Source: an uncultured Spirochaetota bacterium (lineage in GTDB: Bacteria; Spirochaetota; Spirochaetia; Treponematales; Rectinemataceae). Taken from it: a stretch of DNA of 52,042 bases. Shown here piece by piece: positions 31,955 to 41,266 of this stretch. Within the stretch, counting starts at the first letter, position 1. Each line of letters starts with the position of its first letter. The position numbers were made by a program, and so were the translations under genes. Location: contig CAIJMU010000178.1 in NCBI GenBank assembly GCA_903821875.1, positions 1-52,042 on the forward strand, given 5' to 3'. The notes under the pieces are model-generated. The model ran no database searches and was not told the origin of the DNA. It saw only the letters and a program-made list of their open reading frames with translations.

Positions 31955-34024
31955 TTATCGATGCGTGCCGTCCGAGGCGGCCGCCCGTACTCGCTCGAAT
32001 AGCTCGCCATGGAGTGAATCTTCCCGCCAGAACACCGGGGGCTCGCCGATCGGCGCCTCAACCGTGGTCCTGCCAGCGCCCAGGCGCTGGCCCGTCCAGA
32101 GGTGGACCCAGCGGTCTTCAGGCAGGTCCACACGCCAGCTCCGCGCCCCCGCCCTGAGGACCGGGGCGACCAGGAGATCCCGTCCGTAGAGGTAGCTCGC
32201 CGGTCGGCCGCGTTGGGCGAAATCGTCAGGATAATGCAGGCTGGGCGAGCGGATGGGGGGCAACCCCGTCGCTGCGTATTCCGCTGCGACCGCGCGGTGG
32301 TAGTCTCCGAGGGCCGCGTACACCCCTGTCATCCGCGCGAAGTGAGCCAGGATGCCGGGGTCGGAGTCGAACTGGGCGTTGACCGGGGGATCGATTCCTT
32401 CATGGGTTCGCATGACCTGCGTGAAGGCCGCGAATTCAGCCGAGCGCAGGAGGAGTTCCCTGCTCCGCCGGATCCAGGCGACGGAGAGGAAACCGCCGAT
32501 ATCGAAGTGCCAGTTCCCCACCCCCGACATGCCGGCGGAGATGCCGGCCGAGAGGACAGAGGGCAGGCCTGCGTCGCGCATGAAATTGACCATCTGGTCG
32601 CCGGCCCAGAAAAGGGGAGCCTCTTTGGTCGAACCTGCCCAGCCGGAGCGGCTGAAGAAGACGGCGCGCTCCGAGGTCCCCGCCACGCCTGTCGCTGCAG
32701 CCGCTCCTGTATCCGCTCCCGCTTCCAGAGCCGCTTCTTCGATGGCCTCACGGTTGAGGCGGGCCCATTCCAGGGGGTAGCGGTTGTGGACCAGTGCAGG
32801 ATCCTCGCCGGAAAAGATCTGTCCGTCGGGTGGCAGGAATTCCCCGAAGTCCGACATCCAGCCATCGAGGCCGATGCCGATCATGTTATTTTTAATTATG
32901 CCCTTCATCCAGGTCCTGGTGCCGGGGTTCGAAAGGTCGAGGAGGGACACCGGGAAGGTAGTGGTCGTGGAAACCCAGTCGGATCCGGATTTGTCCTTCA
33001 CAAGGAAGCCCCTGGCCGATGCTTCGGCCCACTGTGGCGCATCGGTCGCGAGGAATGGATTGTTGTAGCCCAGGAAGCGGATGCCGCGTGCGTGCAGTCT
33101 CCTTATGAGTCCAGGAAGGTCGGGGTAGAGTTTCCTGTCGTAGTCCCAGTTCCAGAACAGCTGCTTGCCATAGGGGGTCATCCTGATGCCCTGCCAGTCC
33201 TGGCACCACAGTGCTGCGACCTTGATGCCCGTAGCCAGGGCCCGCTCGAGCTTTTCCTCGACGACGGCACTACCCCCCTGGACGCCCAGCCACAGGCCCC
33301 CATAGGCCCAGTCCGGCAGGCCCGGCTGCCGCCCCAGGAGGGCGGTCATGCCACCCATCGTCGCAATGCTGTCCTTTTCGAAGCCCAGCACGAGGGCTGC
33401 GGGAACCTCATGGAAGGAAAGCTCGCAGCGGTCCTTGCGACGGAAATCGAAGACCGAGTAGGCTGTCGTCTCGGCAAGGCAGTAGAGATTGCCCGAGGTC
33501 ACGAAGGAAGGCTGGGGAAAATAGGTATGCTCGGTCGTACCCCCGCGTCCCGAGTGGATATTGGCGATAAACTTGACATAATTAGGACCACGTCCTACCC
33601 CGGACTCGGAAACCCACAGCGGGAAGCGCCGTCCACGGAGGTCGGCGCCGGAAAACTGCTCGCCGCAGCCATGGATCGCCTCACCTGGCACGAGGGCGAG
33701 CCTGATCGATACTCTGTTGCACCCTGCCTTAAGCGCACGGGGAACGATGCGAAGGCGCTCCTCGTCGATGGTGAACTCCAGGGTGGCGAGACCGGGAAAC
33801 TCCAGGAGGGCGCGGTCCGGCGCCTCGACGGCGACACGCAGGGATGATGCCTCGCTCCAATCATGCCTGCGCTCGCTGCGGAGCCAGTACATGCCGTGCC
33901 TCATCTCGATTCTTCCGCTTCCCAGCCCCAGGCCCATGCAGGGCCTGCTTGGACTATGTCGGAGGATGACGCGCCCCTTGAACGACAGGGTCAGGCCATC
34001 GCCTTCGCGATCAACGACGATCAT
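31955..34024 (-). CDS. GH31 alpha-glycosidase, sulfoquinovosidase (YihQ)-like with an altered binding site
   Basis: 689 aa from ATG 34024 (AAGGGGG 6 bp upstream); an ATG at 34048 lacks a ribosome-binding site. It aligns by eye with E. coli YihQ throughout: HGCGEQFSGADLRGRRFPLW, the nucleophile D392 in GWMSDFGEFLP, acid/base D476 in FWAGDQ, then MRTHEG and LPEDRWVHLWTG. YihQ binds the sulfonate with Q262, Q288, R301 and W304. Here the matching residues are Q249 (LGVQGG), Q275 (WCQDW), Q288 (GKQLFW) and W291: the Arg is Gln. No signal peptide, so it works in the cytosol on an imported glycoside. It is certainly a retaining alpha-glycosidase of this clade; substrate (sulfoquinovoside or another 6-substituted glucoside) is open. 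Confidence 0.9.
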   Translation of the reverse strand: MIVVDREGDGLTLSFKGRVILRHSPSRPCMGLGLGSGRIEMRHGMYWLRSERRHDWSEASSLRVAVEAPDRALLEFPGLATLEFTIDEERLRIVPRALKAGCNRVSIRLALVPGEAIHGCGEQFSGADLRGRRFPLWVSESGVGRGPNYVKFIANIHSGRGGTTEHTYFPQPSFVTSGNLYCLAETTAYSVFDFRRKDRCELSFHEVPAALVLGFEKDSIATMGGMTALLGRQPGLPDWAYGGLWLGVQGGSAVVEEKLERALATGIKVAALWCQDWQGIRMTPYGKQLFWNWDYDRKLYPDLPGLIRRLHARGIRFLGYNNPFLATDAPQWAEASARGFLVKDKSGSDWVSTTTTFPVSLLDLSNPGTRTWMKGIIKNNMIGIGLDGWMSDFGEFLPPDGQIFSGEDPALVHNRYPLEWARLNREAIEEAALEAGADTGAAAATGVAGTSERAVFFSRSGWAGSTKEAPLFWAGDQMVNFMRDAGLPSVLSAGISAGMSGVGNWHFDIGGFLSVAWIRRSRELLLRSAEFAAFTQVMRTHEGIDPPVNAQFDSDPGILAHFARMTGVYAALGDYHRAVAAEYAATGLPPIRSPSLHYPDDFAQRGRPASYLYGRDLLVAPVLRAGARSWRVDLPEDRWVHLWTGQRLGAGRTTVEAPIGEPPVFWREDSLHGELFERVRAAASDGTHR

Positions 34025-34171
34025 CTCCATCCCCCTTCGCAACGCCATCCACGGGCAGACTACCCCCAGTGGTCCTTGCCGTCAACAACACCAGCAGGGG
34101 AAGGATAGACGAAACGTGGAAGCTAATTCAAAGGCAGGAAGCTTTCATGGTACTGCTTTGGTCTGCCCCCC

Positions 34172-35158
34172 TCAGTAAAGGAAGCTCCCCTCCTGCGTGA
34201 GGGCACGGGGCTTTTTCCCGCTCGTGAGATTGATCGACAACTCCCACTCCTGTACCGACCGGGCTTTCAGCACGCTGCCCATTCCCCAAAGTCTGGAAAG
34301 GTCGATGCGATCCATGGCCGCGCTCGCAGGTTCGGGGGCTATGTTGTATTGGCCGTTCCAGCCAGAAGCGTTCAGCCACATTCCGAGGAAGGGCACCCTG
34401 TCCTTAGGCCAGGCCATTCCGATGGTCAGTCCAGAGCCCGGATCATGCAACATGCACCAGCCCTCGGGAACCCTTTCCGCAAACCAGTATTTCTGGTAGC
34501 ACGAAGCTTCCCTGGCTGGCATGCGGTCCAGGCGAAGAGCCGTGCACCCCCGTGGCTCCGCTTCCGGAAAGGCGAGGCTTTCACCGTAGTTCGGCAAGTT
34601 TGCGCCGGGGACGGCATTGATGATCCTGTCCATCCCGGAGGGGACCACGAATTCCATGCCCTCCGTCGCGTTGAAGAGGGGATGGGCAGCCCAGATGTAA
34701 TCGAGGGGATAGTCGGAGCCGCTGCTTAGCCGATAGCGCGACCGGAGACAGGAACCCTCGAGCACGACTTCCTTTTCAAGGAGGTAGGGAAAGCGCAGGC
34801 CTGCCACGCGCATCTTCAGCGAAGACCCAACTATGTCATGCTGCCATGGAAGGCTCCAGACCTCCCCGTGATCCGGGACCTCGACCCCGGACCACGGCGC
34901 CGTTTCGTACCGGCATGTCGAGATGCTGGGAAACATCTCGTCCATGCCCGAGAATTCGGCCTTGCCGTAGGCGTCGTCGTACGATGTCCTGCGATAGGAT
35001 GGCTCCGGGTTCTGCCACAGGGTCTCGGCGCCCGTGGGCTTGTAGACAAAGGAAGCGAGCTTGGCTCCCCACTGGGGGAGGATGACGGCGCGCGCCACTT
35101 CGTTCTCGAGCACCACCGCGTCCTGGTCCTTGTATTTTCCCATCTCTGGACCCGCCAT
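34172..35158 (-). CDS. Aldose 1-epimerase-like protein (mutarotase fold)
   Basis: 328 aa from ATG 35158 with a strong AAGGAGGTGG upstream. It is a galactose-mutarotase-like beta-sandwich: ARAVILPQWGAKLASFVYKP and TLWQNP at the start, GMDEMFPSISTCRY, YIWAAHPLFNATEG carrying the conserved His of the HP[YL]F motif, and GMWLNASGWNGQYNIAPEPA with the Glu that acts as general base. Position right before the GH31 gene mirrors YihR beside YihQ; it probably interconverts the anomers of the released sugar. A DUF4432-like lyase-associated epimerase is an alternative. Confidence 0.85.
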   Translation of the reverse strand: MAGPEMGKYKDQDAVVLENEVARAVILPQWGAKLASFVYKPTGAETLWQNPEPSYRRTSYDDAYGKAEFSGMDEMFPSISTCRYETAPWSGVEVPDHGEVWSLPWQHDIVGSSLKMRVAGLRFPYLLEKEVVLEGSCLRSRYRLSSGSDYPLDYIWAAHPLFNATEGMEFVVPSGMDRIINAVPGANLPNYGESLAFPEAEPRGCTALRLDRMPAREASCYQKYWFAERVPEGWCMLHDPGSGLTIGMAWPKDRVPFLGMWLNASGWNGQYNIAPEPASAAMDRIDLSRLWGMGSVLKARSVQEWELSINLTSGKKPRALTQEGSFLY

Positions 35159-35198
35159 TCCACCACCTCCTTCAGCCGCCTTCCGGCAGCCACCTATA

Positions 35199-36236
35199 TC
35201 ACAATTGTGCCTTTGCAGTATCGATGAACGCAAGCATGTTCTCGAGCGCTACGTCGCCTTCGACGTCGTGGGCTGGAGAGAATATGTAGCCTCCGTCATG
35301 GCCCGCATCCAGCAGGCGTCGGGACTCGGTCCTCACCTCTTGCGGGCTTCCGTAGGGCAGAAGCCTCTGCGTTGACAGCCCTCCGTGGAAGGCCAACCTT
35401 CCCCGATGCTGGCGCATGAGGGCGTGGACGTCCATGACCTCAGGCTGGAAGGGATTGAAGCAATTAAGACCTATTGAAACCAGGTCGTCGAAGAGTTCGT
35501 CGACATCGCCGCAGGAATGGATCATCACCATCTTGCCCGCTTCGCGGACGACCGAGTACATCCTGCGCAGTTGCGGTAAAATGTACTCCCGCCATTTTTC
35601 GGGACCCATCTGCAGGCCGATCTGGGCACCCCAGTCATCGCCGAAGTAGACTGCGTCGATGTCGTAACCGAGGGCCTTCCTCACCTGCGAGATGTTGTAG
35701 TCGGCTATTGTCCCAAGGAGCTCCTTGACGAAGCCCGGGTCGTCATAGAAGTCCATCATGAGGTTTTCCATGCCACGGAGGGTCCAGGCCCTCTCCCAGA
35801 GCGAAAAGCCTATCTGGAAGACCCTGAAGCGATCTCCGTAGCGGAGAAGCTTACCCGGGATGTCGCGGAAAAAACGCTCGTCCAGGGGGTCGGGAAAACG
35901 GTAGCCCCCGAGGCTCGGCTTGTCGAGCACGCAACCGACGACCATGCCGATGTCCTTGTCGACAGAGCGATCCCACTCGACACCGAAGACATCTCGCAGG
36001 CGGTCTTTCCCCACTTCCTCGAAAAAGCCGATGTCGCTTCCGAGCTTGAGGAGATGGTTGCCCACAGCCTCGTTCAGGTCCTCAGCATCGCGCTTCGGAC
36101 TTCCGGCCGGGACCGACTCGGGAAAGTAGTGCCCTTCGAGTTTTTCCCTGGCCTCCTGCGTAAAGCCGAAGGACCAGGGAACGTAGGGCGGTCTTTGATG
36201 GGAGAGCGCGAGCCTGACCACATCCCTTCGTGTCAT
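35199..36236 (-). CDS. URO-D superfamily protein (methyltransferase-like), copy 1
   Basis: 345 aa from ATG 36236; an alternative ATG at 36272 overlaps the upstream stop region and lacks a better ribosome-binding site. TIM-barrel of the uroporphyrinogen decarboxylase/MtaA superfamily. It has FGDDWGAQ (199-206), the metal-type H240-x-C242 (MIHSCGD), [24 protein letters not shown], and a C-terminal [13 protein letters not shown] with H323 where corrinoid methyltransferases of this family carry Cys. It is not HemE: the N-terminal substrate arginine motifs are absent and there are no haem genes around. Reaction unknown. It lies 40 bp before the epimerase gene, in the same operon. Confidence 0.85.
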   Translation of the reverse strand: MTRRDVVRLALSHQRPPYVPWSFGFTQEAREKLEGHYFPESVPAGSPKRDAEDLNEAVGNHLLKLGSDIGFFEEVGKDRLRDVFGVEWDRSVDKDIGMVVGCVLDKPSLGGYRFPDPLDERFFRDIPGKLLRYGDRFRVFQIGFSLWERAWTLRGMENLMMDFYDDPGFVKELLGTIADYNISQVRKALGYDIDAVYFGDDWGAQIGLQMGPEKWREYILPQLRRMYSVVREAGKMVMIHSCGDVDELFDDLVSIGLNCFNPFQPEVMDVHALMRQHRGRLAFHGGLSTQRLLPYGSPQEVRTESRRLLDAGHDGGYIFSPAHDVEGDVALENMLAFIDTAKAQL

Positions 36237-36265
36237 TTCATCCCACCCCTCGGAATCCCACTGCC

Positions 36266-37381
36266 TCAACATCCATAGTATTCATCCATCGCTTCGTACA
36301 TGGCGATTGCGTTCTCGGGAGGCGTTCCGAACTGGATGTTGTGCGCGGGACCGGGAATAAAGCCCCCCCCGGCACCGAGCGAATCGAGGACGTATTTGAC
36401 CTCGTCCTTGACCTGCTGGACGGTGGACCTCGGAAGGACCTGCTGGACGTCGATGCCGCCGGAAAAACAGAGGTCCTTCCCGAACTCGGCCTTGATCTCG
36501 TGGGGCACCATGCCCTTGGCGCTGGTCTGGACCGGATTCATTATATCTACACCCAATTCGGCGAATTCCCTGTAGAGCGCCCGCGCTGCCCCGCAGCTGT
36601 GGAACTCGACCTTGAGGCCGTAGGAATGGGCCAGGTCTGTGAAGCGACGGTACTGGGCAGCATAGAAATTCCGGAAGACCTCGGGGCTTGCCAGCAGGCC
36701 CTCCTGCATGCCCCAGTCGTCGGCTATATGGATTGCGACGACATTTTTCCCTATGTAGGGCTTGACCGTCTCGAGGAGGCGCGTGAAGTACTCGTAGCCG
36801 AAATCCGCGATGTTCCTGATGATGGCCTCGCCTACCTTGGGGTTCAGGGAAAAATCGGTGAGGACGTTCTCCATCCCCCGGACTTCCCAGGAGAACCAGC
36901 CAATGGCCAGATAGCCGACCATGAAGGGATAGTCCGGATAGGCCTTGATCCCCGGCAGGACACTCTCGTAGTCGAACCATTCGGCCTTGGGCCAGGGGTG
37001 GCGGTCGACCTCCGCCACGGTCTCTGCATCGGCCAGGGGATAACCGATCGTTTCCGTGTAGGACCCCCCACCATTGCGATAGTACATGAGCCTCTGCCTC
37101 GAACCCCACATGTTCTCGAAGCTGCCATCGTCGTATTTCTTTGGTTCGGGACCGATGTACTCGGGTTCCCAGGACTTCCCTTCCATGCCCGAACCCTGGA
37201 AGCGGTAGTCGATGTCGAATTTCCCGTAGAGGACCTCGTCCAGTCCCATTCCAAGCTGGTCGGTCAGGCTTTTCGTGAACTCTCCCGTCCCGAGGTAGAA
37301 CCTCGGAAGCCGGTCATAGCTCCTGCGGGCCATGGCCGCCTTCCACCGCTCGAGGTGGGTCATCTTCGCTTTGACTTCCAT
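36266..37381 (-). CDS. URO-D superfamily protein (methyltransferase-like), copy 2
   Basis: 371 aa. Same fold as the neighbours with [10 protein letters not shown] (218-227), H261-x-C263 (FHSCGA), [13 protein letters not shown], a [10 protein letters not shown] loop (308-317) and [17 protein letters not shown] with H347. The DDWG plus HxC plus late His pattern is the same as in copy 1 and the late part is very like the divergent copy at 43936 (NPVQ, GGxDxQQxLP). An acidic, aromatic N-terminal 100 residues probably shape a substrate pocket. It ends with Cys. The stop is 30 bp from the next gene. Substrate not predictable from sequence. Confidence 0.85.
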   Translation of the reverse strand: MEVKAKMTHLERWKAAMARRSYDRLPRFYLGTGEFTKSLTDQLGMGLDEVLYGKFDIDYRFQGSGMEGKSWEPEYIGPEPKKYDDGSFENMWGSRQRLMYYRNGGGSYTETIGYPLADAETVAEVDRHPWPKAEWFDYESVLPGIKAYPDYPFMVGYLAIGWFSWEVRGMENVLTDFSLNPKVGEAIIRNIADFGYEYFTRLLETVKPYIGKNVVAIHIADDWGMQEGLLASPEVFRNFYAAQYRRFTDLAHSYGLKVEFHSCGAARALYREFAELGVDIMNPVQTSAKGMVPHEIKAEFGKDLCFSGGIDVQQVLPRSTVQQVKDEVKYVLDSLGAGGGFIPGPAHNIQFGTPPENAIAMYEAMDEYYGC

Positions 37382-37397
37382 CGTTATCCACTCCCCT

Positions 37398-38570
37398 TTA
37401 GTACGCTGCGAGCCGCATGGCGGTCTTCACGTAGGCTTCGACGTTCTTTTCAGGAGTGCCGTACTCGAGGAAGTCGGCCGGCTGCATGATGAACCTGCCG
37501 CCGGGCTTGCCTGCAAGCATCACCGCCTCGGTGGCCTTGATGACATCGTCCACGCTGCCGTTCTGGAGCACGTTCACCTGGTCGATGCCGGCAAGCATCG
37601 TATAGGCACCGCCCGAGCGCCGCTTGGCTTCGGCAAGGTTCGCGTCTCCGAGCGGTGCCGGGGAGAAGGGTTCAACTATCTTGACCCCGAGATCCTTGTA
37701 GGACTCCACGAGGTTCATGATCTGACCGCAGTTGTGGTACATCGCCGGCGTACCGTTCTTCTGGACGAAATCGATGTACTTCTTCTCGTAGGGCAGGATG
37801 TACTGGTCGTAGGAGGGCTTTCCGAGGAAGCCGCCGGGGACATTGCCGCCGACGCAATGCACGTCGACGCCCGCGTCGTCGAGGGCCTGGGCGTAGGGCA
37901 GGCTCCGCTCGTAGGCGAAGGTGATGAGCTCGTGGTAGTACTCGGGCTCGGTGAGGAACATCGAGTAAAGCTGGGTGTGCTCGGTGATCAGCGAGCAGTT
38001 GTTGAAGGGCCCGTGGGGGCTCCAGGTGCCGACGATGCCGTCGTCGCCGACCGCCTTCTTCATCCGCTGCACGCGGGCCCTGACCATCGCGGGCCAGGTT
38101 GCCGGCATCTTGGGCTCGTACTTCCGTGCGATCTCGAGGTCCTTGGGGCCGTTGATGGGGTGCCGGGTGCAGGCGTACATGAAAGTGCCCTTGCGGTTCT
38201 CATTGATCGAGAAGTCCTGGGTCAGCGTGCCGTCCGGCGTCCGGATCGTCGCCCGCTCGATCATCGTGTTGCCATTCTCGACCTTCTCCATGCTGACCTG
38301 CCAGGTGTCGGTGCTCTGCGACACGTCCAGTCCGCCGTAGATGATGTTGAGAGGGTCGTTGATGCCATACAGGAGCCGCACGAAGACGTCCAAGCCGAAC
38401 TTCTTCTGGGCCTCGAGCACCTTCATGTGGAGGGTGTCGAAGTCCCAGGGATCAACCTCGGGATAGAGCTGGTTCAGGAAGTGGCCCTGGTCGGCGATGA
38501 AGAGGGTCACGGGCACGCGGTCGGGCATCTCTCCCTTGAAGACCTTCAGGAAACGTTCTCTCGATGTCAT
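37398..38570 (-). CDS. URO-D superfamily protein (methyltransferase-like), most divergent copy
   Basis: 390 aa from ATG 38570 with AAGGAG upstream. It shares the barrel and the H279-x-C281 site (MYHNCGQ) but differs from its neighbours: the DDWG loop is replaced by VGGNVPGG (240-247), the NPVQ segment by VEPFSPAPLGD, and the late His by Asp (QPADFLEYGTPEKN, D366). An ISxxLTEHT-like region and RTPDGTLTQDF in the N-half are its own. This looks like a different enzyme from copies 1 and 2 rather than a duplicate, perhaps acting on another intermediate. It is first of the three after a 106-bp gap from the ABC permease gene. Confidence 0.85.
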   Translation of the reverse strand: MTSRERFLKVFKGEMPDRVPVTLFIADQGHFLNQLYPEVDPWDFDTLHMKVLEAQKKFGLDVFVRLLYGINDPLNIIYGGLDVSQSTDTWQVSMEKVENGNTMIERATIRTPDGTLTQDFSINENRKGTFMYACTRHPINGPKDLEIARKYEPKMPATWPAMVRARVQRMKKAVGDDGIVGTWSPHGPFNNCSLITEHTQLYSMFLTEPEYYHELITFAYERSLPYAQALDDAGVDVHCVGGNVPGGFLGKPSYDQYILPYEKKYIDFVQKNGTPAMYHNCGQIMNLVESYKDLGVKIVEPFSPAPLGDANLAEAKRRSGGAYTMLAGIDQVNVLQNGSVDDVIKATEAVMLAGKPGGRFIMQPADFLEYGTPEKNVEAYVKTAMRLAAY

Positions 38571-38676
38571 GCATAACTCCTTGCTTCGTGGTTTTGGTGG
38601 TGGGGCCGCGCCATGGCGAACCTTGTCTGATGCCTGGCCTTGGGTCTGCCCTGTCGCGCGGACCCTTACGGACAGC

Positions 38677-39639
38677 TCAGCGCCGCCTCCTCGTGTCGAG
38701 GTAGACTGCGAGTATCAGTACTATGCCGTTCGCCACCCATTGGTAGTAGGACGGCATGTTGATCATGATCAGACCCGACTTGAGGACCCCGATGATCGCG
38801 ACGCCGATCAGGGCTCCGAAGAGGTTGCCCACTCCTCCGGTGATGGCGATTCCTCCGAGTACGCAGGCGCCGATGGAGTTGAGTGGATACATGTTGCCGG
38901 CCGTGGTCTGGGCGGAACCGAGCCTCGACGCCAGGAGGCAGCCACCGAAGGCAGCCAGGGCGCCGATTATGACGAACACAAGTATGCGGATCCTGTCGAC
39001 GTTGATGCCCGAAAGCCGGGCCGCCTCGGGGTTGCCTCCGATGCTGTAGACATAGCGGCCGAAGACCGTAAAGCGGAGGATCAGGTAGAAGACTACATAC
39101 AGGAAAACCAGGATGAGGATGGGAAGCGGCACACCGAAAACATGGGTCGTTCCGAGAAAGCGGAACTCGGGCGTGTTGACCCCTACGGCAAAGCCCCTGC
39201 TCGCCAGGAAGGTCCCTCCCTCGAAGATGGTCATCATCCCGAGCGTAGTGATCAGGGCGTTCACCTTGGCCTTGGCGATGAGGAGGCCGTTCAGCAATCC
39301 GATGAAGGCGCCGATGGCTATGCCAAGGACGAGGACGAGGGGATACATGCCGTAGGCCCTGGTCAGCTGTGCCACGACAATGCCGCTGAAGCCCGCTATG
39401 GATCCGACCGAGAGATCGAAGGAACCGGTCAGGAGGGCGAGGCTCTGGCCGATGCACACAATACCTATCACAGAGATCGTGAGGCCGATCGCGGAAAAAT
39501 TGCCCGCGTTGAGGAAGTGGGGGGACAGGAGACTGAAGACAGCCACCAGGCCAATCAGGACCAGCAGCATCCGGACCTGGTTGAGGACCTTCGTGAACAT
39601 GGACTTCGAGTCCTTCACCGTTTCGATCATAGGTAACAT
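38677..39639 (-). CDS. Ribose-type ABC transporter permease
   Basis: 320 aa, about ten membrane helices, of the RbsC/XylH/YtfT class. The signature LLTGSFDLSVGSIAGFSGIV (near 68-87) and INVDRIRILVFVIIGALAAF (near 205) are typical. It starts 15 bp after the ATPase gene. Forms a homodimeric channel with the double-ATPase below and the binding protein at 41267. The family moves pentoses, hexoses, autoinducer-2 or polyols; the substrate cannot be read from sequence. Confidence 0.94.
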   Translation of the reverse strand: MLPMIETVKDSKSMFTKVLNQVRMLLVLIGLVAVFSLLSPHFLNAGNFSAIGLTISVIGIVCIGQSLALLTGSFDLSVGSIAGFSGIVVAQLTRAYGMYPLVLVLGIAIGAFIGLLNGLLIAKAKVNALITTLGMMTIFEGGTFLASRGFAVGVNTPEFRFLGTTHVFGVPLPILILVFLYVVFYLILRFTVFGRYVYSIGGNPEAARLSGINVDRIRILVFVIIGALAAFGGCLLASRLGSAQTTAGNMYPLNSIGACVLGGIAITGGVGNLFGALIGVAIIGVLKSGLIMINMPSYYQWVANGIVLILAVYLDTRRRR

Positions 39640-39654
39640 CCTTGCATGGCTGGT

Positions 39655-41151
39655 TTAGCCCAGGGCGAAGCGAACGACTTCCGCCTCGTTGAGACCCCGG
39701 TTCTCCGTGAATTCATGGACGATCTTTCCGTCGCGGAAGACCAGGATCCGATCGCAGACATTGAGCACCTCGGGCAGTTCGGAGGATACCAGGATGATGC
39801 CCTTGCCCTCATCCGACAGTTCCCTGAGGAGCCGGTAGATGTCCGCCTTCGCTCCGACATCGATACCGTGTGTGGGTTCGTCGAAAATGATGACATCGCT
39901 ACGGGTCGCGAGCCACTTCGCTATGGATACCTTCTGCTGGTTGCCGCCCGAGAGATCCGATACCTGGGTGTCCTCATCGGGGGTCTTGAGGTTGAGGGCT
40001 TTGATGTATTGGCGTGCGATCGCCCTTTCCTTCCTGAGGTCCAGGAAACCGCCCCGCTTCCGCGCCAGTTTCCCGACAAAAGGCAGTGTTATGTTGTTCT
40101 TTACCGGCGCTATGAGTATGACGCCCTGGGCAATGCGGTTTTCCGGCACCAGACCCAGGCCCATCCGTACCGCATGGAAGGGCGATTTTATCTTCACGGA
40201 TCGGCCCTTGAGCAAGACCTCTCCACCATGCAAGGGGCTGTCGCCGAAGATGGCCATCATCGTTTCGGTGCGGCCAGATCCCACCATGCCGAAGCAGCCG
40301 ACGATCTCGCCCTTGTGGACGGAGAAGCTGACCCCGTGTACCCCCGTAGCCTTGAGATCCCTCACCTCGAGCGCGACCTCATCGGTCTTGCCCCGCTTCC
40401 TGCTGTCCTCGCCGTAGAGGTTGAGGTCCCTGCCGACCATGAGGGACACGATGTCATCCTTGGTGACCGCCGCGATGTCCCTCGTACCCATCACCCTGCC
40501 GTCCTTCAGCACCGTGATGCGGTCTGCTATTTCGAAGAGCTCGTCGAGGCGATGGCTCACGTAGATGATCGAGATGCCCTTGGCCTTGAGCTTCCTTATG
40601 AGCTCGAAAAGCCTGCGCGTCTCGTCTTCGGAGAGGGCCGCCGTGGGTTCGTCGAAGGCTATGATCCTGGTGTCGTAGGTCAGGGCCTTGAGGATCTCGA
40701 CCAGCTGGCGATAGCCCGCCCCGAGTTTCCCCACGGGCTCCCGGACCAGGGCTTCCATTCCGAAGATCGAGGCGGTCTCCTCGGCCTTGCGGTAGAGTTC
40801 CTTCCAATTGACAATTCCGTTTTTCGCGGAGGGGTAGCCGCCCATGTAGATGTTCTCGGCGACCGTCAGCATCGGTGCCAGTTCGATTATCTGGGGAACC
40901 ATGCCGATGCCGGCCTTGCGGGCCTCGATGGTGGTCCGGAAGTCCACGTTCGCGCCATTGTAGGCATTGCTGCCCGAATCCTTGTGGTATACCCCACTCA
41001 GGATCTTGATGTAGGTCGATTTGCCGGCACCGTTCTCGCCCACGAGGGCGTGGACTTCGCCCGATCGCAGCTCGAAGCCCATGTCGGTCAGGGCGTGCAC
41101 CCCGCCAAAGCTCTTGTTTATCCCTTGGGATTTCAGGACTAGATCTTGCAT
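39655..41151 (-). CDS. Ribose-type ABC transporter double ATPase
   Basis: 498 aa with two nucleotide-binding domains. First: Walker A GENGAGKST, signature LGAGYRQLVEI, Walker B IIAFDEPTAAL. Second: degenerate Walker A GMVGSGRTE, signature LSGGNQQKV, Walker B VIIFDEPTHGIDVG. This is the RbsA/MglA/XylG layout, with the typical weak second P-loop. It is cotranscribed with permease and binding protein genes; a hairpin at 41226-41253 separates it from the binding-protein gene. Confidence 0.95.
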   Translation of the reverse strand: MQDLVLKSQGINKSFGGVHALTDMGFELRSGEVHALVGENGAGKSTYIKILSGVYHKDSGSNAYNGANVDFRTTIEARKAGIGMVPQIIELAPMLTVAENIYMGGYPSAKNGIVNWKELYRKAEETASIFGMEALVREPVGKLGAGYRQLVEILKALTYDTRIIAFDEPTAALSEDETRRLFELIRKLKAKGISIIYVSHRLDELFEIADRITVLKDGRVMGTRDIAAVTKDDIVSLMVGRDLNLYGEDSRKRGKTDEVALEVRDLKATGVHGVSFSVHKGEIVGCFGMVGSGRTETMMAIFGDSPLHGGEVLLKGRSVKIKSPFHAVRMGLGLVPENRIAQGVILIAPVKNNITLPFVGKLARKRGGFLDLRKERAIARQYIKALNLKTPDEDTQVSDLSGGNQQKVSIAKWLATRSDVIIFDEPTHGIDVGAKADIYRLLRELSDEGKGIILVSSELPEVLNVCDRILVFRDGKIVHEFTENRGLNEAEVVRFALG

Positions 41152-41225
41152 ATCACCCGCTTCGCGTAATTCTGGTTTTCACGGCATCGATCCGGGACCG
41201 GAGCACTCGTGGCATCCGGTCGCCG

Positions 41226-41253
41226 GCGGACCGGAGCCTAGGCCCCGGTCCGC
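41226..41253. terminator. Hairpin between binding-protein and ATPase genes
   Basis: Perfect arms GCGGACCGG (41226-41234) and CCGGTCCGC (41245-41253) around GCC-TA-GGC, 13 bp after the binding-protein stop. Such a stem in the first intercistronic gap of ABC sugar operons usually lowers downstream transcription or protects the upstream message, so the binding protein is made in excess. Confidence 0.55.
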
Positions 41254-41266
41254 ATTCGCCTTGTCC

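Noticed and set aside
31955-34024. Calling the GH31 enzyme a proven sulfoquinovosidase
   Set aside because: Overall similarity to YihQ is high but the sulfonate-binding Arg is Gln here, so substrate cannot be fixed from sequence.
39646-41142. 498-aa open frame antisense to the ABC ATPase
   Set aside because: Shadow frame mirroring the ATPase codons; no family signal and no ribosome-binding site.
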